NCBI GenBank assembly: GCA_017163975.1
Contig: JAFFSR010000309.1
Coordinates: 930,001 to 994,000 of the forward strand
Length of the DNA stretch: 64,000 bases
Direction of reading: 5' to 3'
Origin: Anastatus disparis
Lineage: Eukaryota > Arthropoda > Insecta > Hymenoptera > Eupelmidae
Shown: in pieces, positions 1-9,877 of the stretch
How the letters are laid out: each line of letters starts with the position of its first letter
Position numbering within the stretch: the stretch's first letter is position 1
Notes under the pieces: model-generated
What the model was told of the DNA's origin: nothing
The model's database searches: none
What the model saw: the letters and a program-made list of their open reading frames with translations, nothing else
Position numbers and translations under genes: made by a program

Positions 1-445
1 ATAAAGTATAAAAAAGCCATATAAAATGTTATTGAAAATATAAAACTATCTTCAACAAAACTAAAAAACATTATGAATAATTAACGTAAGAGTAAGAATA
101 AAAGTAATATTACAGCTTTAAACTTACCAGGCCTACTCTACAAAAGTTAAATATATCATTAATGTTATAAAATTAGATTATTTGTTCATTGAATACTAAA
201 TTGTGAAAATTAATATATATTTTGAATTTCCTCACGGGATTCTAAAAAGTCAATCCTAAAAAATGTTTTGAATGAAAGTGTGTTCACCAAGAAATAGAAC
301 TTTGGAAGGGTGGGCCTGGCAAGTTTATAGCTGTAATATTACTTATATTCTTACTTTTACGTTAATTATTTATTATTTTTCTTTATTTTGTCGAACATAG
401 TTTTATATTTTTAATAACATTTTATATGGCTTTTTTATACTTTAT
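1..445. mobile_element. Foldback MITE with about 130-bp inverted arms
   Basis: Bases 1-132 and 312-445 are imperfect reverse complements; the outer ends (starting ATAAAGTATAAAAAAGCC) match almost perfectly. The centre is about 180 bp without an ORF. The left end coincides with the window edge, so the element may extend further left and no target duplication can be tested. The shape fits a non-autonomous DNA transposon or foldback element; the superfamily is not recognisable. Confidence 0.7.
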
Positions 446-646
446 TTTTAACAAAGGAATTTTTTATTGATTTATTATTATCATCAAAATATAGGTACAA
501 TATCATTTGTAAGTATTATTTTAAATCATATTAAAACTTGACCACACATTATTGATTTTAGTATTTTTTCAAGTGTATTTTTGTTATAATTAAATTCCCA
601 CTTTTTTATTATCTATAATGTTATCTATAATGTGACCGTCATAAGC

Positions 647-1146
647 ACGTACACTTGGCGGAAAGGATATTTTTCCGAATGTGTACCTTGAATTGCATAT
701 TTTACTACAGACATAAGAAAACTTCGAATTATGCATTGAGTTTTGCATCATGATGATTTTGTTTTTTCTTATAGGTTATTCATGCAAAATTAAAATGATA
801 ACAACTTAAATTTTATTGCTTATATAATTTAAATTCACAATATAAGATTCTATATGATTATTGATCTAAGAAATAAAAATTTTATTTAATAAAATTATAA
901 TTCGGATTATGAAGAAAGAAAGTAATATTGTTTGTTAACTTAAATTATGTCATTTAGTAATAAGTAACGATGATGCGAAATTTGCTCTATAATTTGGAAT
1001 TGTCTTGTGCCTGTGGTAAAATATACGATATTGCCATTTGAAGTTAACATTCGGAAAAATATCCTTTCCGCCAAGTATACGAGCGGGCGTTTCATTTCAT
1101 CTCCGTGTAAAAAATAATGCTTTTCTCTATTCCTAGACGACACCAC
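647..1146 (-). pseudogene. Inverted pair of FLYWCH-like coding fragments
   Basis: A 68-codon minus-strand frame (1146-940) reads like a degraded FLYWCH-type zinc-finger fragment, with the pattern RPLVYLAERIFF followed by SNGNIVYFTT; the zinc-binding Cys/His residues are not evident. The same peptide pattern (LAERIFFRM) reappears on the plus strand near 650-690, so 647-770 and 962-1084 form an imperfect inverted repeat. A third related scrap lies at 39222-39268. FLYWCH modules are known in MULE-type transposons and in insect chromatin proteins. I infer transposon debris; the domain name is tentative. Confidence 0.35.
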
Positions 1147-1160
1147 GTTACATAAATTAA

Positions 1161-1801
1161 CAATTAATTATTTGCTTTTTTTTTTGTTTTAGCGCGTGTA
1201 TGTGTTGTTTGTTGCTGCCGCCCAGCATTTGTCACGCGAGTGTAACGAGCGTGACTGGTTGGCTGCGGCAGCAATGAAAAACACACGCACAAGCCTAAAT
1301 TACGAAAAGACACATGAAAAACACGCGCACAAGAATCCTCTTTTATGAACGAGAAAGAGAGAGAGAGAGAAACATATAAAAACACACGCACAAGCCTCTT
1401 TTATTTTTTTATATGAGTTAGAATGAGAAAAAAGAGCGTGTACACTTTTTATAACACTACACTATTTATAATATAAGATTTTAAAGTTTAGTATCATATT
1501 TTATTAGAATACAATTCGTTTTAATTTGTAAATGCAACGTACATATCGTCTGTCTTTTTTTTGTTATGAGAGAGACAAAGACAGAATAAAATCATAAACA
1601 TGAGCCTAGGGCTTTTAGCAACAGTTTTGGTGAGGTCAAGTCTATGTTTCTCTTCAAGAGATATTTTAAGGTGAGGCACGGAAGGCGCTGACAGAAGGCG
1701 CGTGAGTCGTTTCAACTGTAGCTAAAAGTGCTACTTTTTCTAGTGTAAAGGCTCGGCGGAACCGCGTGGTTTTGCCTAAGGGATAGAGAAAAAGATTTTT
1801 T
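1161..1801 (+). repeat. Dispersed 0.64-kb repeat, copy 1
   Basis: This stretch matches 39275-39918 in the same orientation over its whole length, with scattered substitutions and small indels. It has an internal GC-rich hairpin (TGTGTTGTTTGTTGCTGCCG around 1201-1220 pairing with 1262-1290), a GA microsatellite near 1355-1371, and a conserved tail from about 1720 that includes GGAACCGCGTGGTTTTGCC. No coding frame is convincing. It could be a non-autonomous transposon or a SINE-like unit; terminal repeats are not clear. Confidence 0.7.
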
Positions 1802-1994
1802 AAAGCTAATTTGCCGTAATTTTACATTTTTAAAGGTTTTTTGGGGTAGATAATACAATAAAATAATAAGCATATGCAATAGCATAAAACGCAGTCAATT
1901 GAATAAAATCAAATAAAAAAATTTACTCACTAACCATTCAGTAATAAATACACTCACGCTCTAAGCCTATATACGGGACGTTACAAAATAAATT
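1802..1994. other. Short AT-rich spacer
   Basis: No coding frame, repeat or regulatory motif is recognisable between the dispersed repeat and the LINE fragment. Confidence 0.5.
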
Positions 1995-3183
1995 AATAAA
2001 ATTAATAGTAAAAATAATATTCGAGGTCAAACAAGTATCCCCTTACCACTGCTTTGAACCTGCTGAGAGATGGAAGATATTTAATCTCAGCAGGCAGGCA
2101 GTTCCAAAAATGCGCAGCTTGAACTTGGAAGATTTTCCTGACAACCTCAGTACGCATAAAGGGCACCGCTAGATCCTTAATTTCTCTTCTAGCAGTCGCC
2201 CTAGGTACACATCTGGTGAAAAGACCCACTAGATGCTCTGGAGTATTCATGCGCACGATCTTGTACATAAGTACAGCAAAAAAAAATACTGTCTCCTCGA
2301 ATCAGTATGCAGCCAACCCAACGTGGCTTTATAAGGAAAAATATTAGCTCTCATTCTTACGTCTAATACATATTACACACACAAATTTTGCAGTCTTTTT
2401 CTTAATCCCTGAGAAGCATCGAGCAGAGCCACCAAACAGTAATCGAGATGTGAAAACAGCAGGCCGGTTGCAAGTTGTTTACGCAGAGTCTGCGTGATGT
2501 ACTGACGAAAAAACTGCAAAGCATAGAACACTCTGTTAAATTTTTTTGTAACCATATTAATGTGCAGCTTCCAAGAAAGCTTAGAATCAAGCACAACACC
2601 GAGGCTCGTTACAGAGTCAGAGAAAGGAATGCTGACACCTCCCCCAAGGTTAATCGTCCTTGGCGCCCAACATAAAATAAATTAATAAAATTATTACTAC
2701 CAAAGACGATGACATTGGTCTTGTTGGCATTTGAAGCAAGTGAGGCACCAGACGACCACTCCGACACCGCTTTGGCTGTCCTCTGTAAGATAAGAATACC
2801 CTCATCCACATTCTAACGAGGAACCCAAGCATAAATCTACAGGCCATCTGCATACAGTAGGTGCTCAACCCATCCACAGTCAACAGCGTCAACAAATGCC
2901 CCAGTACTAAGCCCTGTGGAACTCCTAGATTGGTTGTTAGCCAACCTGATTCTTCTTGTGTGTCCAAATTATTTGTTTTCTTCCTGAAATATAAGAGTTA
3001 ATCCACACGCGAGGGGCCCTAGGAAACCCCAACGATCTAAGCCTTGCAAGTAATTTAGAGGGAGAGATCGTGTCGAATGCTTTACTAAAGTTAAAAAGTA
3101 AAAGTAAGATGACGAGTTTTTTGTCTAGACTTGACCTTATATCGTCTGTTAATTTAAGTAAAGCTGTCTGAGTCGAGTGTTAG
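1995..3183 (-). pseudogene. 5'-truncated LINE reverse-transcriptase fragment
   Basis: Read on the minus strand, several frames together give the C-terminal half of a non-LTR retrotransposon reverse transcriptase. A DFSKAFDTI-like motif (here NFSKAFDTISPSKLL) lies near 3070. The GVPQGSVLGPLL motif is seen as GVPQGLVLG near 2920. The region of the YxDD box near 2850 is out of frame. MLDSKLSWKLHI lies near 2590. The last part (2268-2002) carries HFWNCLPAEIKYLPSLSRF, typical of the C-terminus of jockey/CR1-like LINEs. At least three frameshifts separate these pieces. The 5' end is cut at about 3183, as expected for incomplete reverse transcription. It is dead; clade assignment is uncertain. Confidence 0.8.
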
Positions 3184-3868
3184 TGAATATTAATTAGATT
3201 AAACTTCCATTTCATTTGATTTCATTTTAAATTTTATCGTATTTTTAAAGATATTGCATTTTTCTATTGAAAACAACAGCAAATGCATTAATTAAAATAA
3301 TTTTTCATTGAAAACATTAAGTCTTAAGCTTCTTAATGTTATTACAAACCTAACAAATATAAAATAATAAAAAATGAAATCAGAAAAACTTATATTCTCA
3401 TTGGTACAATGAAAACTCTTATCAAATATCATGCATATAGTTATTATTACAATTATGTAAACTTGAAAACCAAAAAAGAATATTATATTTGTATAATAAT
3501 CTATTTGCTTAAGAACATGTTTACTTTATTCAAAAAAAAGGTAAGATCTACAGCTACAAATTATGAAAATTAAATAATAATCTTTATTGCTTTACATTTA
3601 TTTACGCTTAAAAATTATGTACCAATTTTTTATTATAAAAAAAAAGTACACGCCACACTTACCAATAAGGTAGTCCTGTCTGTATAATTCTAATAGTTAT
3701 TACAAATTAGAATTACATTTAACTGTTACTCGGTTCCCCTGTAACCTGGAAACACAAACACAAAGAATCAATTCCTTTTTTTAATACATAAATAACCATT
3801 AGACACAAAAATTTTAAACTTATCTGAATGCACTAAACACTTTCCACAAATCTTTATTTACCTAAATC

Positions 3869-4183
3869 TTATTCTTCAAACTTCAACAATTTAAATTCAG
3901 AATGTAATCGGTCAGACAAATAAAGATCCTTCAAAGCAGTAATAATCGTACTGCATTGATTATGTTTAGAAACTTTTACTTGAGATATTAATGTTGTGAG
4001 ATGATTTAAATTATGTCTTTGACTGTTTTGAATCAAAACAATGCCAGCTATCACTTTATCAGACATAGTTCCTCTTAATAATGCTGTTTTTAGCCAAAAA
4101 TAATCTTTTTCTGAATAACATTTTTTAGCTTCGTTCTTTAAATTTAAAACATCTATCTCACTTTTTCCATGCTTGCTTGGCAT
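3869..4183 (-). pseudogene. CEBPZ/Noc1-like exon fragment, left palindrome arm
   Basis: The 104-codon frame contains the pattern TMSDKVIAGIVLIQNSQRHNL followed by a stretch ending in ALKDLYLSDRLHSEFKLLKF. It resembles the segment of CCAAT/enhancer-binding protein zeta (Noc1 family, nucleolar, ribosome biogenesis) in which a short helical repeat leads into a conserved LKDLF..DLLP motif. The frame is open upstream of its first Met (through a KCYQEYSKAEMP-like stretch), so it is an internal exon. A TAA closes it right after KFEE, and the right arm has the same stop. It is far shorter than any full family member. I infer a captured exon fragment that is no longer functional; the family call rests on motif recall only. 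Confidence 0.5.
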
Positions 4184-4239
4184 TTCAGCCTTTGAATATT
4201 CTTGATAACATTTTTTGATACCAATTCAAACAATAAAAT

Positions 4240-4461
4240 AAAAACAGCATTATCAAAAGGAACTATGTCTGATAAAGTGACAGCTGGCATTGTTCTGATT
4301 CAAAACAGTCAAAGACATAATTTAAATCATCTCACAACATTAATATCTCATGTAAAAGTTTCTAAACATAATCAATGCAGTACGATTATTACTGCTTTAA
4401 AGGATCTTTTTTTATCTGACTGATGAAATTCTGAATTTAAATTGTTGAAGTTTGAAGAATA
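4240..4461 (+). pseudogene. CEBPZ/Noc1-like exon fragment, right palindrome arm
   Basis: This is the inverted partner of the left-arm fragment. It keeps TMSDKVTAGIVLIQNSQ through ALKDLFLSD but lacks the N-terminal part, and a premature TGA follows LSD at about 4421-4423. The residues after that stop (FKLLKFEE then TAA) still match the left arm, so decay came after the duplication. No promoter or intact frame is visible. Confidence 0.5.
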
Positions 4462-5021
4462 AGATTTAGATGAATAAAGATTTGTGAAAAGTGTTTAGTG
4501 CATTCAGATAAGTTTAAAATTGGATAAGTTTAAAATTACCTTATTGGTAAGTGTGGCATGTATTTTTTTTTATAATAAAAAATTGGTACATAATTTTTAA
4601 GCGTAAATAAATGTAAAGCAATAAAGATTATTATTTAATTTTTAATAATTTGTAGCTGTAGATCTTACCTTTTTTTTGAATAAAGTAAACATATTCTTAA
4701 GCAAATAGATTATTATACAAATATAATATTCTATTTTGGTTTCACAAATTTACATAATTGTAATAATAACTATATGCATAATATTTGATAAGAGTGTTCA
4801 TTGAATCAATAAGAATATAAGTTTTTCTGATTTCATTTTTTTTTTTTATATTTCTTAGGTTTGTTATAACATTAAGAAGCTTAAGACTTAATGTTTTCAA
4901 TGAAAAATTATTTTAATTAATGCATTTGCTGTTGTTTTTAATAGAAAAATGCAATATCTTTAAAAATACGATAAAATTTAAAATGAAATCAAATGAAATG
5001 GAAATTTAATCTAATTAATAT

Positions 5022-5622
5022 TATTTAATTTTATATTTTATATATTTGTACTAACTTCAAAAACCCTAATTTATTAGGTTTTAGATAATAGTCGAAGGAA
5101 ATAGTACAGAAAAATATTATTTTTTTGCATAAAAAATAGAAAATTCTCCAAAAATCAAATTTTTTTATATCTGTGGATCAGTAGAGTATTCATACCTAAA
5201 ACTCTGGCTTTTTTCATTGTTTGGTACATAAAACTTGTCAGAGAAGTTACATAAAAATCCATGTTCCGGAGACATGACACTCTCCTGGTAAGTTACAATT
5301 ATAAAAAATGTTATATTTTTTATAAGGAGTTATGCTTAATGTTTGGATATCATAATATTTCTGTTTAATTTCTGTTTAATTAATATAATATAGCTCAAAA
5401 TTTTATTATTTCATCGAAATCATCTTAAGCCTCTCTAAATCTTCAATTAAATGAACCAAAAAATATAATATCATTTCAAAGTAATATTGAGTAATATCAT
5501 GAAAAAGATAAGTTAATATAATTTATATAAATATTATTGTATGTAAGTATATTATTTGATCGATGTTATGCGAAATAGAGCAGGTCGATACCGTTACAAA
5601 ATTGACGAAGTAAAAATTCGAG
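5022..5622. other. AT-rich unassigned segment
   Basis: No gene is visible. Around 5280-5295 the motif ACTCTCCTGGTAAGT matches the outer right end of the foldback element at 36230-36850, so a solo end of the same MITE family may lie here. Confidence 0.4.
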
Positions 5623-5808
5623 CGAAATAGCGCATCTCTATTACTAGAAACAAAATAGCGTCTTCTCTAACTCAAAGCGAAACAGCATTTTCCTTTTGTC
5701 AAAAACGAAACAGCGTCTTTCTTCGATCAAAGACGAAATAGCGCCTCTCTTGAAGCAAAAACGAAATAGCGTTTTTCTTCTACCAAAAGCGAAATAGCGT
5801 TTTCTTTC
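5623..5808. repeat. 28-bp tandem repeat, about 6.6 copies
   Basis: The core CGAAATAGCGT recurs every 27-28 bp, followed by a T/C-rich stretch and CAAAA. Copies differ by several bases, so the array is old or under relaxed constraint. It lies just beyond the 3' side of the F-like env relic and could come from that element's 3' untranslated region or LTR. Confidence 0.8.
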
Positions 5809-5883
5809 CGGCAATTGTCGATTTACTCTTAATTCTACCTCTGAGGTTTTTGCCGAACAACCCTGTGCTAGGTGTATTACCCT

Positions 5884-6229
5884 TCATTTATATATACTTT
5901 TTATTTCTGATTTCCCCCCGCATAGTATGACTATCTTTTCCTTTGTCGGTGTTGAAAACGCCCACGCGTTCTGGCTCATCATACGGATCCATACTGGCGC
6001 TGCGAGTTTTGTAACTATAACGTCGCATCTTTCGACATTTGTTATTTTGTAATTCTTCAATAGCTTTATTTCACAACTCGCGTCTTTGTCGACCGTTTGT
6101 ATTAATTGACCGCGTTTGCATATATTTACTTTTTGCAATTTTTTACATACCCTTATTTCGTTGTCTTCCAAAGTCACAAATTTATTCATTTCCTTGTTTA
6201 CCGTTAACCATTCCATGCTTGGGTGTATG
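5884..6229 (-). pseudogene. Errantivirus F-like env relic, C-terminal half
   Basis: A 110-codon minus-strand frame carries the cysteine pattern of the ectodomain of gypsy/errantivirus envelope proteins, which are related to baculovirus F fusion proteins: C then C within ten residues, a CEIKLL stretch, a later C, an AWAF-type aromatic motif and a terminal ILCGG. No transmembrane segment is left, so the 3' end is lost. The N-terminal half of the same gene lies at 21149-22090; retrotransposon A separates the two and is flanked by the 5-bp duplication GTATG. The gene is broken by the insertion and by other lesions in the other half. Confidence 0.65.
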
Positions 6230-6560
6230 TGTAATGTCGAGAGATGAATTAATTTTATAATTCACCACTCACCATTGCATATGCGTAAATTATTTTACGC
6301 GGCGTCGTACTTATTAAATTGTCGCCGAGTTTGACCACGTGTTACTTACGCGGGGCGAGAATCTAATTTGGTCACTGAAATGCGGGGACCTATATTGAGT
6401 CCTTTCCGCGTCACGATTTTAATGTTTTTATTTAATTTGAGTATTAAATTTTTATACCCCTAGCCAAGCAAAGCAACATGTCTCTATCGCTCTGCTTGGG
6501 GTCTGATGAGGACGGTCCTCAAAGTCGGGGTCGCGTTATATTTAAAAAGAGAAATATATG

Positions 6561-6614
<54 letters not shown>

Positions 6615-7770
6615 GAAAGATAGATAGTTGTAAAATTATATATAAAAAAATTAAATCAAGAAAAATATTATAATAAAATAGAAATTTGTTTGTTATTTGG
6701 ATGATCAAAAATAAGAATAAAAGGTTTTGATTTTAATTTTGAATTTTAATGAAAAAACGATAAATTTTACTTACTTTCAAAAAAGTGCAGAGAAAGAAAT
6801 GTATTGAGAGTTGCTGATGACTTGTAGTGAATTGAGAGTTGCTGCTGACTTGTAGTGAATTGAGAGTTGCTGTTGACTTGTAGTGAATTGAGAGTTGCTG
6901 TTGACTTGTAGTGAATTGAGAGTTGCTGTTGACTTGTAGTGAATTGAGAGTTGCTGTTGCTTCCTTGAAGTTCCTGTATATATTTATTCCATATATATTT
7001 ATTAGTTTTTTCTAAGAAAGAAAAAGAATAAGAGTTTATAAAAATTTTACATAAAAAGAATTAGTTAATTTTTATACGAATAATTTCATATATATATACA
7101 TATATCGGTTTTATTTAAAATATAACAAAAGAAATCATATATATTTTTTTTTTAAACAAGGGGATACTCATTCTAAAACCTTTTAGGGATGATCTTTAAT
7201 TTTTGTGTTGTTTTTTTTATAATAACAATTTTGTTTTTATATTTATTGGGTTTTTTAATGTCTATTAATTTTTAAATATTTTATTTATAGAAGAAAAGAA
7301 ATTATTTATTATAATAAAATTTGTATGTTAATAAAAAAAAACATTTTAAATAAATTATTATTAACAAAAATTTACAAAAAGAATATTATGAGTTTCTTGG
7401 GTGATTATGAGTATTTTCCTTTTGGCGCCTAGCTTAATGAGTTTCTGTCTGGGTGTCCTAATTGATAACGGTAAAATTTTTCAGGCAGTTTCAATATACA
7501 CGAAAATACGTGTGAATTTTTACATAATATTTTTCAGGTACCCAAGATTTGAGTATCCCTTACGGTTTGTTTACACAGCTGTAGTGTTTTACTTAAAAGA
7601 TACAATATTTTCTTTTCCATCTAAGAATAAGTGATTATTTCGTTTTGTTCGAATTTCGCTTATGTGAAAGAAAATCTGAACGAAAAAATTTTTAAAGAAA
7701 ATAGGAAAAAGATAATAGTAAATATATATATATGTAAGAAATAAATGATGAATTGTAGCCCGACGTTACA
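6230..7770 (-). repeat. Element A 3' LTR (1541 bp, with internal deletion)
   Basis: This is the lower-coordinate LTR, downstream of env in element orientation. It lacks about 1 kb that is present in the other LTR at about 19327-20360; the missing block ends in AT microsatellite on both sides. It has an (AT)n run near 6568-6610 and a 28-bp minisatellite. The outermost bases form the usual TG...CA inverted ends. Confidence 0.9.
6805..6962. repeat. 28-bp minisatellite inside the element A LTR
   Basis: The unit TGAATTGAGAGTTGCTGTTG plus ACTTGTAG repeats head to tail, nearly perfectly, about six times here and five times in the other LTR (about 19178-19310). The copy-number difference between the LTRs arose after insertion. 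Confidence 0.9.
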
Positions 7771-7829
7771 CCCCACGCCTAAAGCGGTTGCTAGGAGCTG
7801 GAAGTGAACTAGCAAGTGCTTGCCTCAGC

Positions 7830-9824
7830 TATATTCATGGTATGAATGAATTATATTTTGCTTTTTCTGAGTTGATGTTTGATAATTCTTTGACTCGGGT
7901 AAAGTTGTGACTGTACAGGGACATCCGTATACCTTGGTTTATCCTTTGGTTTGTCTTGATTGTTTGTAGTTTGTCCTTGTTCTGGGTCTTTGGTTGGTGG
8001 TTTTTCAATATCGAGTTGTAGTAGTAGGTGGGCTAATGTTCCCCATACTGCGCTTAGAATGTGTACAGATCATCCAAACACAGAATTTAATGCATAGCCT
8101 CTTATTATTACATCGATTACTGACTTAATAAATTGAAGTATCATGATAATCGCTATTATTCCTGCGCTTGCGGTGCCAAAATTCATAAACTGGCCCTAAA
8201 CTTTGGACCATGCTGATTTGGCTATTCTGTGGAGAGTCTCTTCGTTCAACAGCTTCATAATTGTCCCCTTTCCATCTGTGACTTGATGTCCATTCATTTC
8301 GCGAGCTACATCGTTTAATAACGCAGGTTTTTCCACAGGGAACATAATTCGTTCTCTTAACTCATTTAAGTCCTGGTCCGTGTAAATTCCACTGGTGGCT
8401 AAATTTGATGGGCTTATATACTTCCAGGTCGGTTTGTCATTCGGTCTCAGCATTGCAGGAGACAAAGCTTCAGAAGACCGTGGTAGAATCTTATACCAGG
8501 TTTCCCCGAGAAAGTAGTATGCTGGTAGTAAAGCATTACAAGCAATTTTAGTCCCCTTTTGTTTGAGAATATGGGTTCTCGGTGTCAAGAAATGTGTATT
8601 ATTCTTGTGAGTTACCTAAAGCTCAGCGTAACATGAGAGACCATGTTCGATTTTAACCTCGACTGGAATGCACTTAACTATGTGCACCACTTCTCCAGCA
8701 ACCACTGCCATATATCCCAGTCCTTTCATCAAGTTGTACGCGAACTCATCCGGAGCTTGAGTGGCAATAGTTAACGCGTTTTTTAAAGTTTGACGTTCGA
8801 TGTTACAACGTTGAAAAATGACATCGCGATACAAATTTTTTATTTGTGTCCTGATGTGTCGTTCTACATAAATGAATTTCGAATTTACATACGCGAAGAT
8901 ATCCAAATTTGAAACAGATTGTTTCTTTGCCGATACAAAAGTGTCACCTCTTTGTGTCTCGAAAATTAATAATTTAGGGTGTTCAGTTCTCGTTACTGAA
9001 TAACCGCAAACATTCATTCTGTTCTTCGCCGTTAGTGCGAAAGTCACGTCTTGTGTAGTTAGAGAATATACGGTTTGGAATTCTCCCATTTCATTATCCG
9101 TGAGCTTATTAGCATATCCTTCATATAACACACCATAGTGATTAAATTTACAAGTGTCGAATGGGAGTGCGTTCCAATACGTATACCCTCCTTCCATATC
9201 TATACACGTGCCATCTTCTAACTTACAAACGGTTCCAGATTGTAAATGGATTGTATTTTTTTCAAGTGAAACTCGTGCGATATAATCTGATAAAGATATT
9301 TTAGCGGTACCTTGTACTATAGCATCACTCCATGTACCGTAAGGATCGGAATACGTTTGGCCGTTACATTTACCGCTTGAAGTTATTTCGCCAGCGAAGA
9401 GTACGCTGTGAGTAACAGTGTTATTATTTCGGAGTCCGTGAATCACGTGGTTATCAGTTACTTTCAAAATTCCCGATAAATGGGCGTCTTTGCAAGCTTG
9501 CTGACTGATTTCTTTAATATACTCATTTTCTCCGTTTTTAACTATTGACACATGTGAGTGCATCCCACAATAGTAAACAGTCCGACGGATTTCAATTTTA
9601 CACTGATAAACACGTGCTTCAGTGTACTCATTTATTTGCAACAATTGAATATATTTCTGGTCAATTTTAATTGACTCTCCTGGGGTTTCGCATTCCCCTA
9701 CGTTTAACAATGATAAAGTTGTCACGTTTAAATACCGTGACCCGCAATCGTAACCTATCAATCCATAGGTTACTTTGGATATTAGGATTAATAAGAAGGT
9801 GGTGAGGACAGTATTTGGATTCAT
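7830..9824 (-). pseudogene. env: Element A envelope glycoprotein, chuvirus-G-like, decayed
   Basis: The likely start is the ATG at 9824-9822, 30 nt after a splice acceptor at 9855-9856; the frame is open to 9872, but that part reads through the poly-T tract. A hydrophobic signal peptide (TTFLLILIS) comes first, then a Cys-rich ectodomain with IGYDCGS, YCGMHSH, SGTVCKLEDGTC and a VNSKFIYVERH stretch, then the NLATSGIY...IMFPVEKPALLN block and a membrane anchor near 8100-8190. This layout differs from F-like env and resembles glycoproteins of chuviruses (Mononegavirales relatives) that insect retroelements have acquired; that assignment is from memory. In-frame TAG codons at 8613-8615 and near 8190, plus one more downstream, break it. 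It is the counterpart of env in element B. Confidence 0.7.
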
Positions 9825-9850
9825 TTTTTTTTTACAAAAAAAAAAAAAAA

Positions 9851-9868
9851 CTATCTGAAACAAAAAGA
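9851..9868 (-). promoter_or_regulatory. Splice acceptor before element A env
   Basis: On the minus strand CTTTTTGTTTCAG ends at 9855, a good pyrimidine-AG acceptor 30 nt before the env ATG. Element B has TATTTTATGTTTCAG in the same relative place. Envelope genes of gypsy-type elements are known to be expressed from spliced RNA, so this is probably the subgenomic env acceptor. Confidence 0.6.
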
Positions 9869-9877
9869 ACAAAAATG

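Larger units (their letters stand above)
3187..5021. repeat. 1.8-kb palindrome carrying CEBPZ-like exon fragments
   Basis: The left arm (3187-4092) and right arm (4240-5021) are reverse complements with few mismatches, around an unmatched centre of about 150 bp. The right arm lacks about 120 bp that the left arm has at 3672-3795. Both arms include non-coding DNA beside the coding fragment, so this is an inverted segmental copy rather than two retroposed cDNAs. The left arm holds splice-like signals on its minus strand (a TTTCCAG acceptor near 3750, a GTAAGT donor near 3668). Confidence 0.85.

Noticed and set aside
5623..5808. CRISPR-like array (28-bp period)
   Set aside because: The units are contiguous tandem copies without unique spacers, in a eukaryotic setting.
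6503..6526. Hammerhead-ribozyme-like CTGATGAG plus stem in the element A LTR
   Set aside because: The strand and the stem-loop fit partly, but the essential GAAA core is replaced by CAAAG or TAAAG, and the expected third stem does not pair.
7401..7634. 77-codon hydrophobic frame in the LTR of element A, repeated identically at 20777-21010
   Set aside because: It is antisense to the element, and the match simply reflects LTR identity. The hydrophobic composition follows from T-rich sequence. No start context or homologue is recognised.
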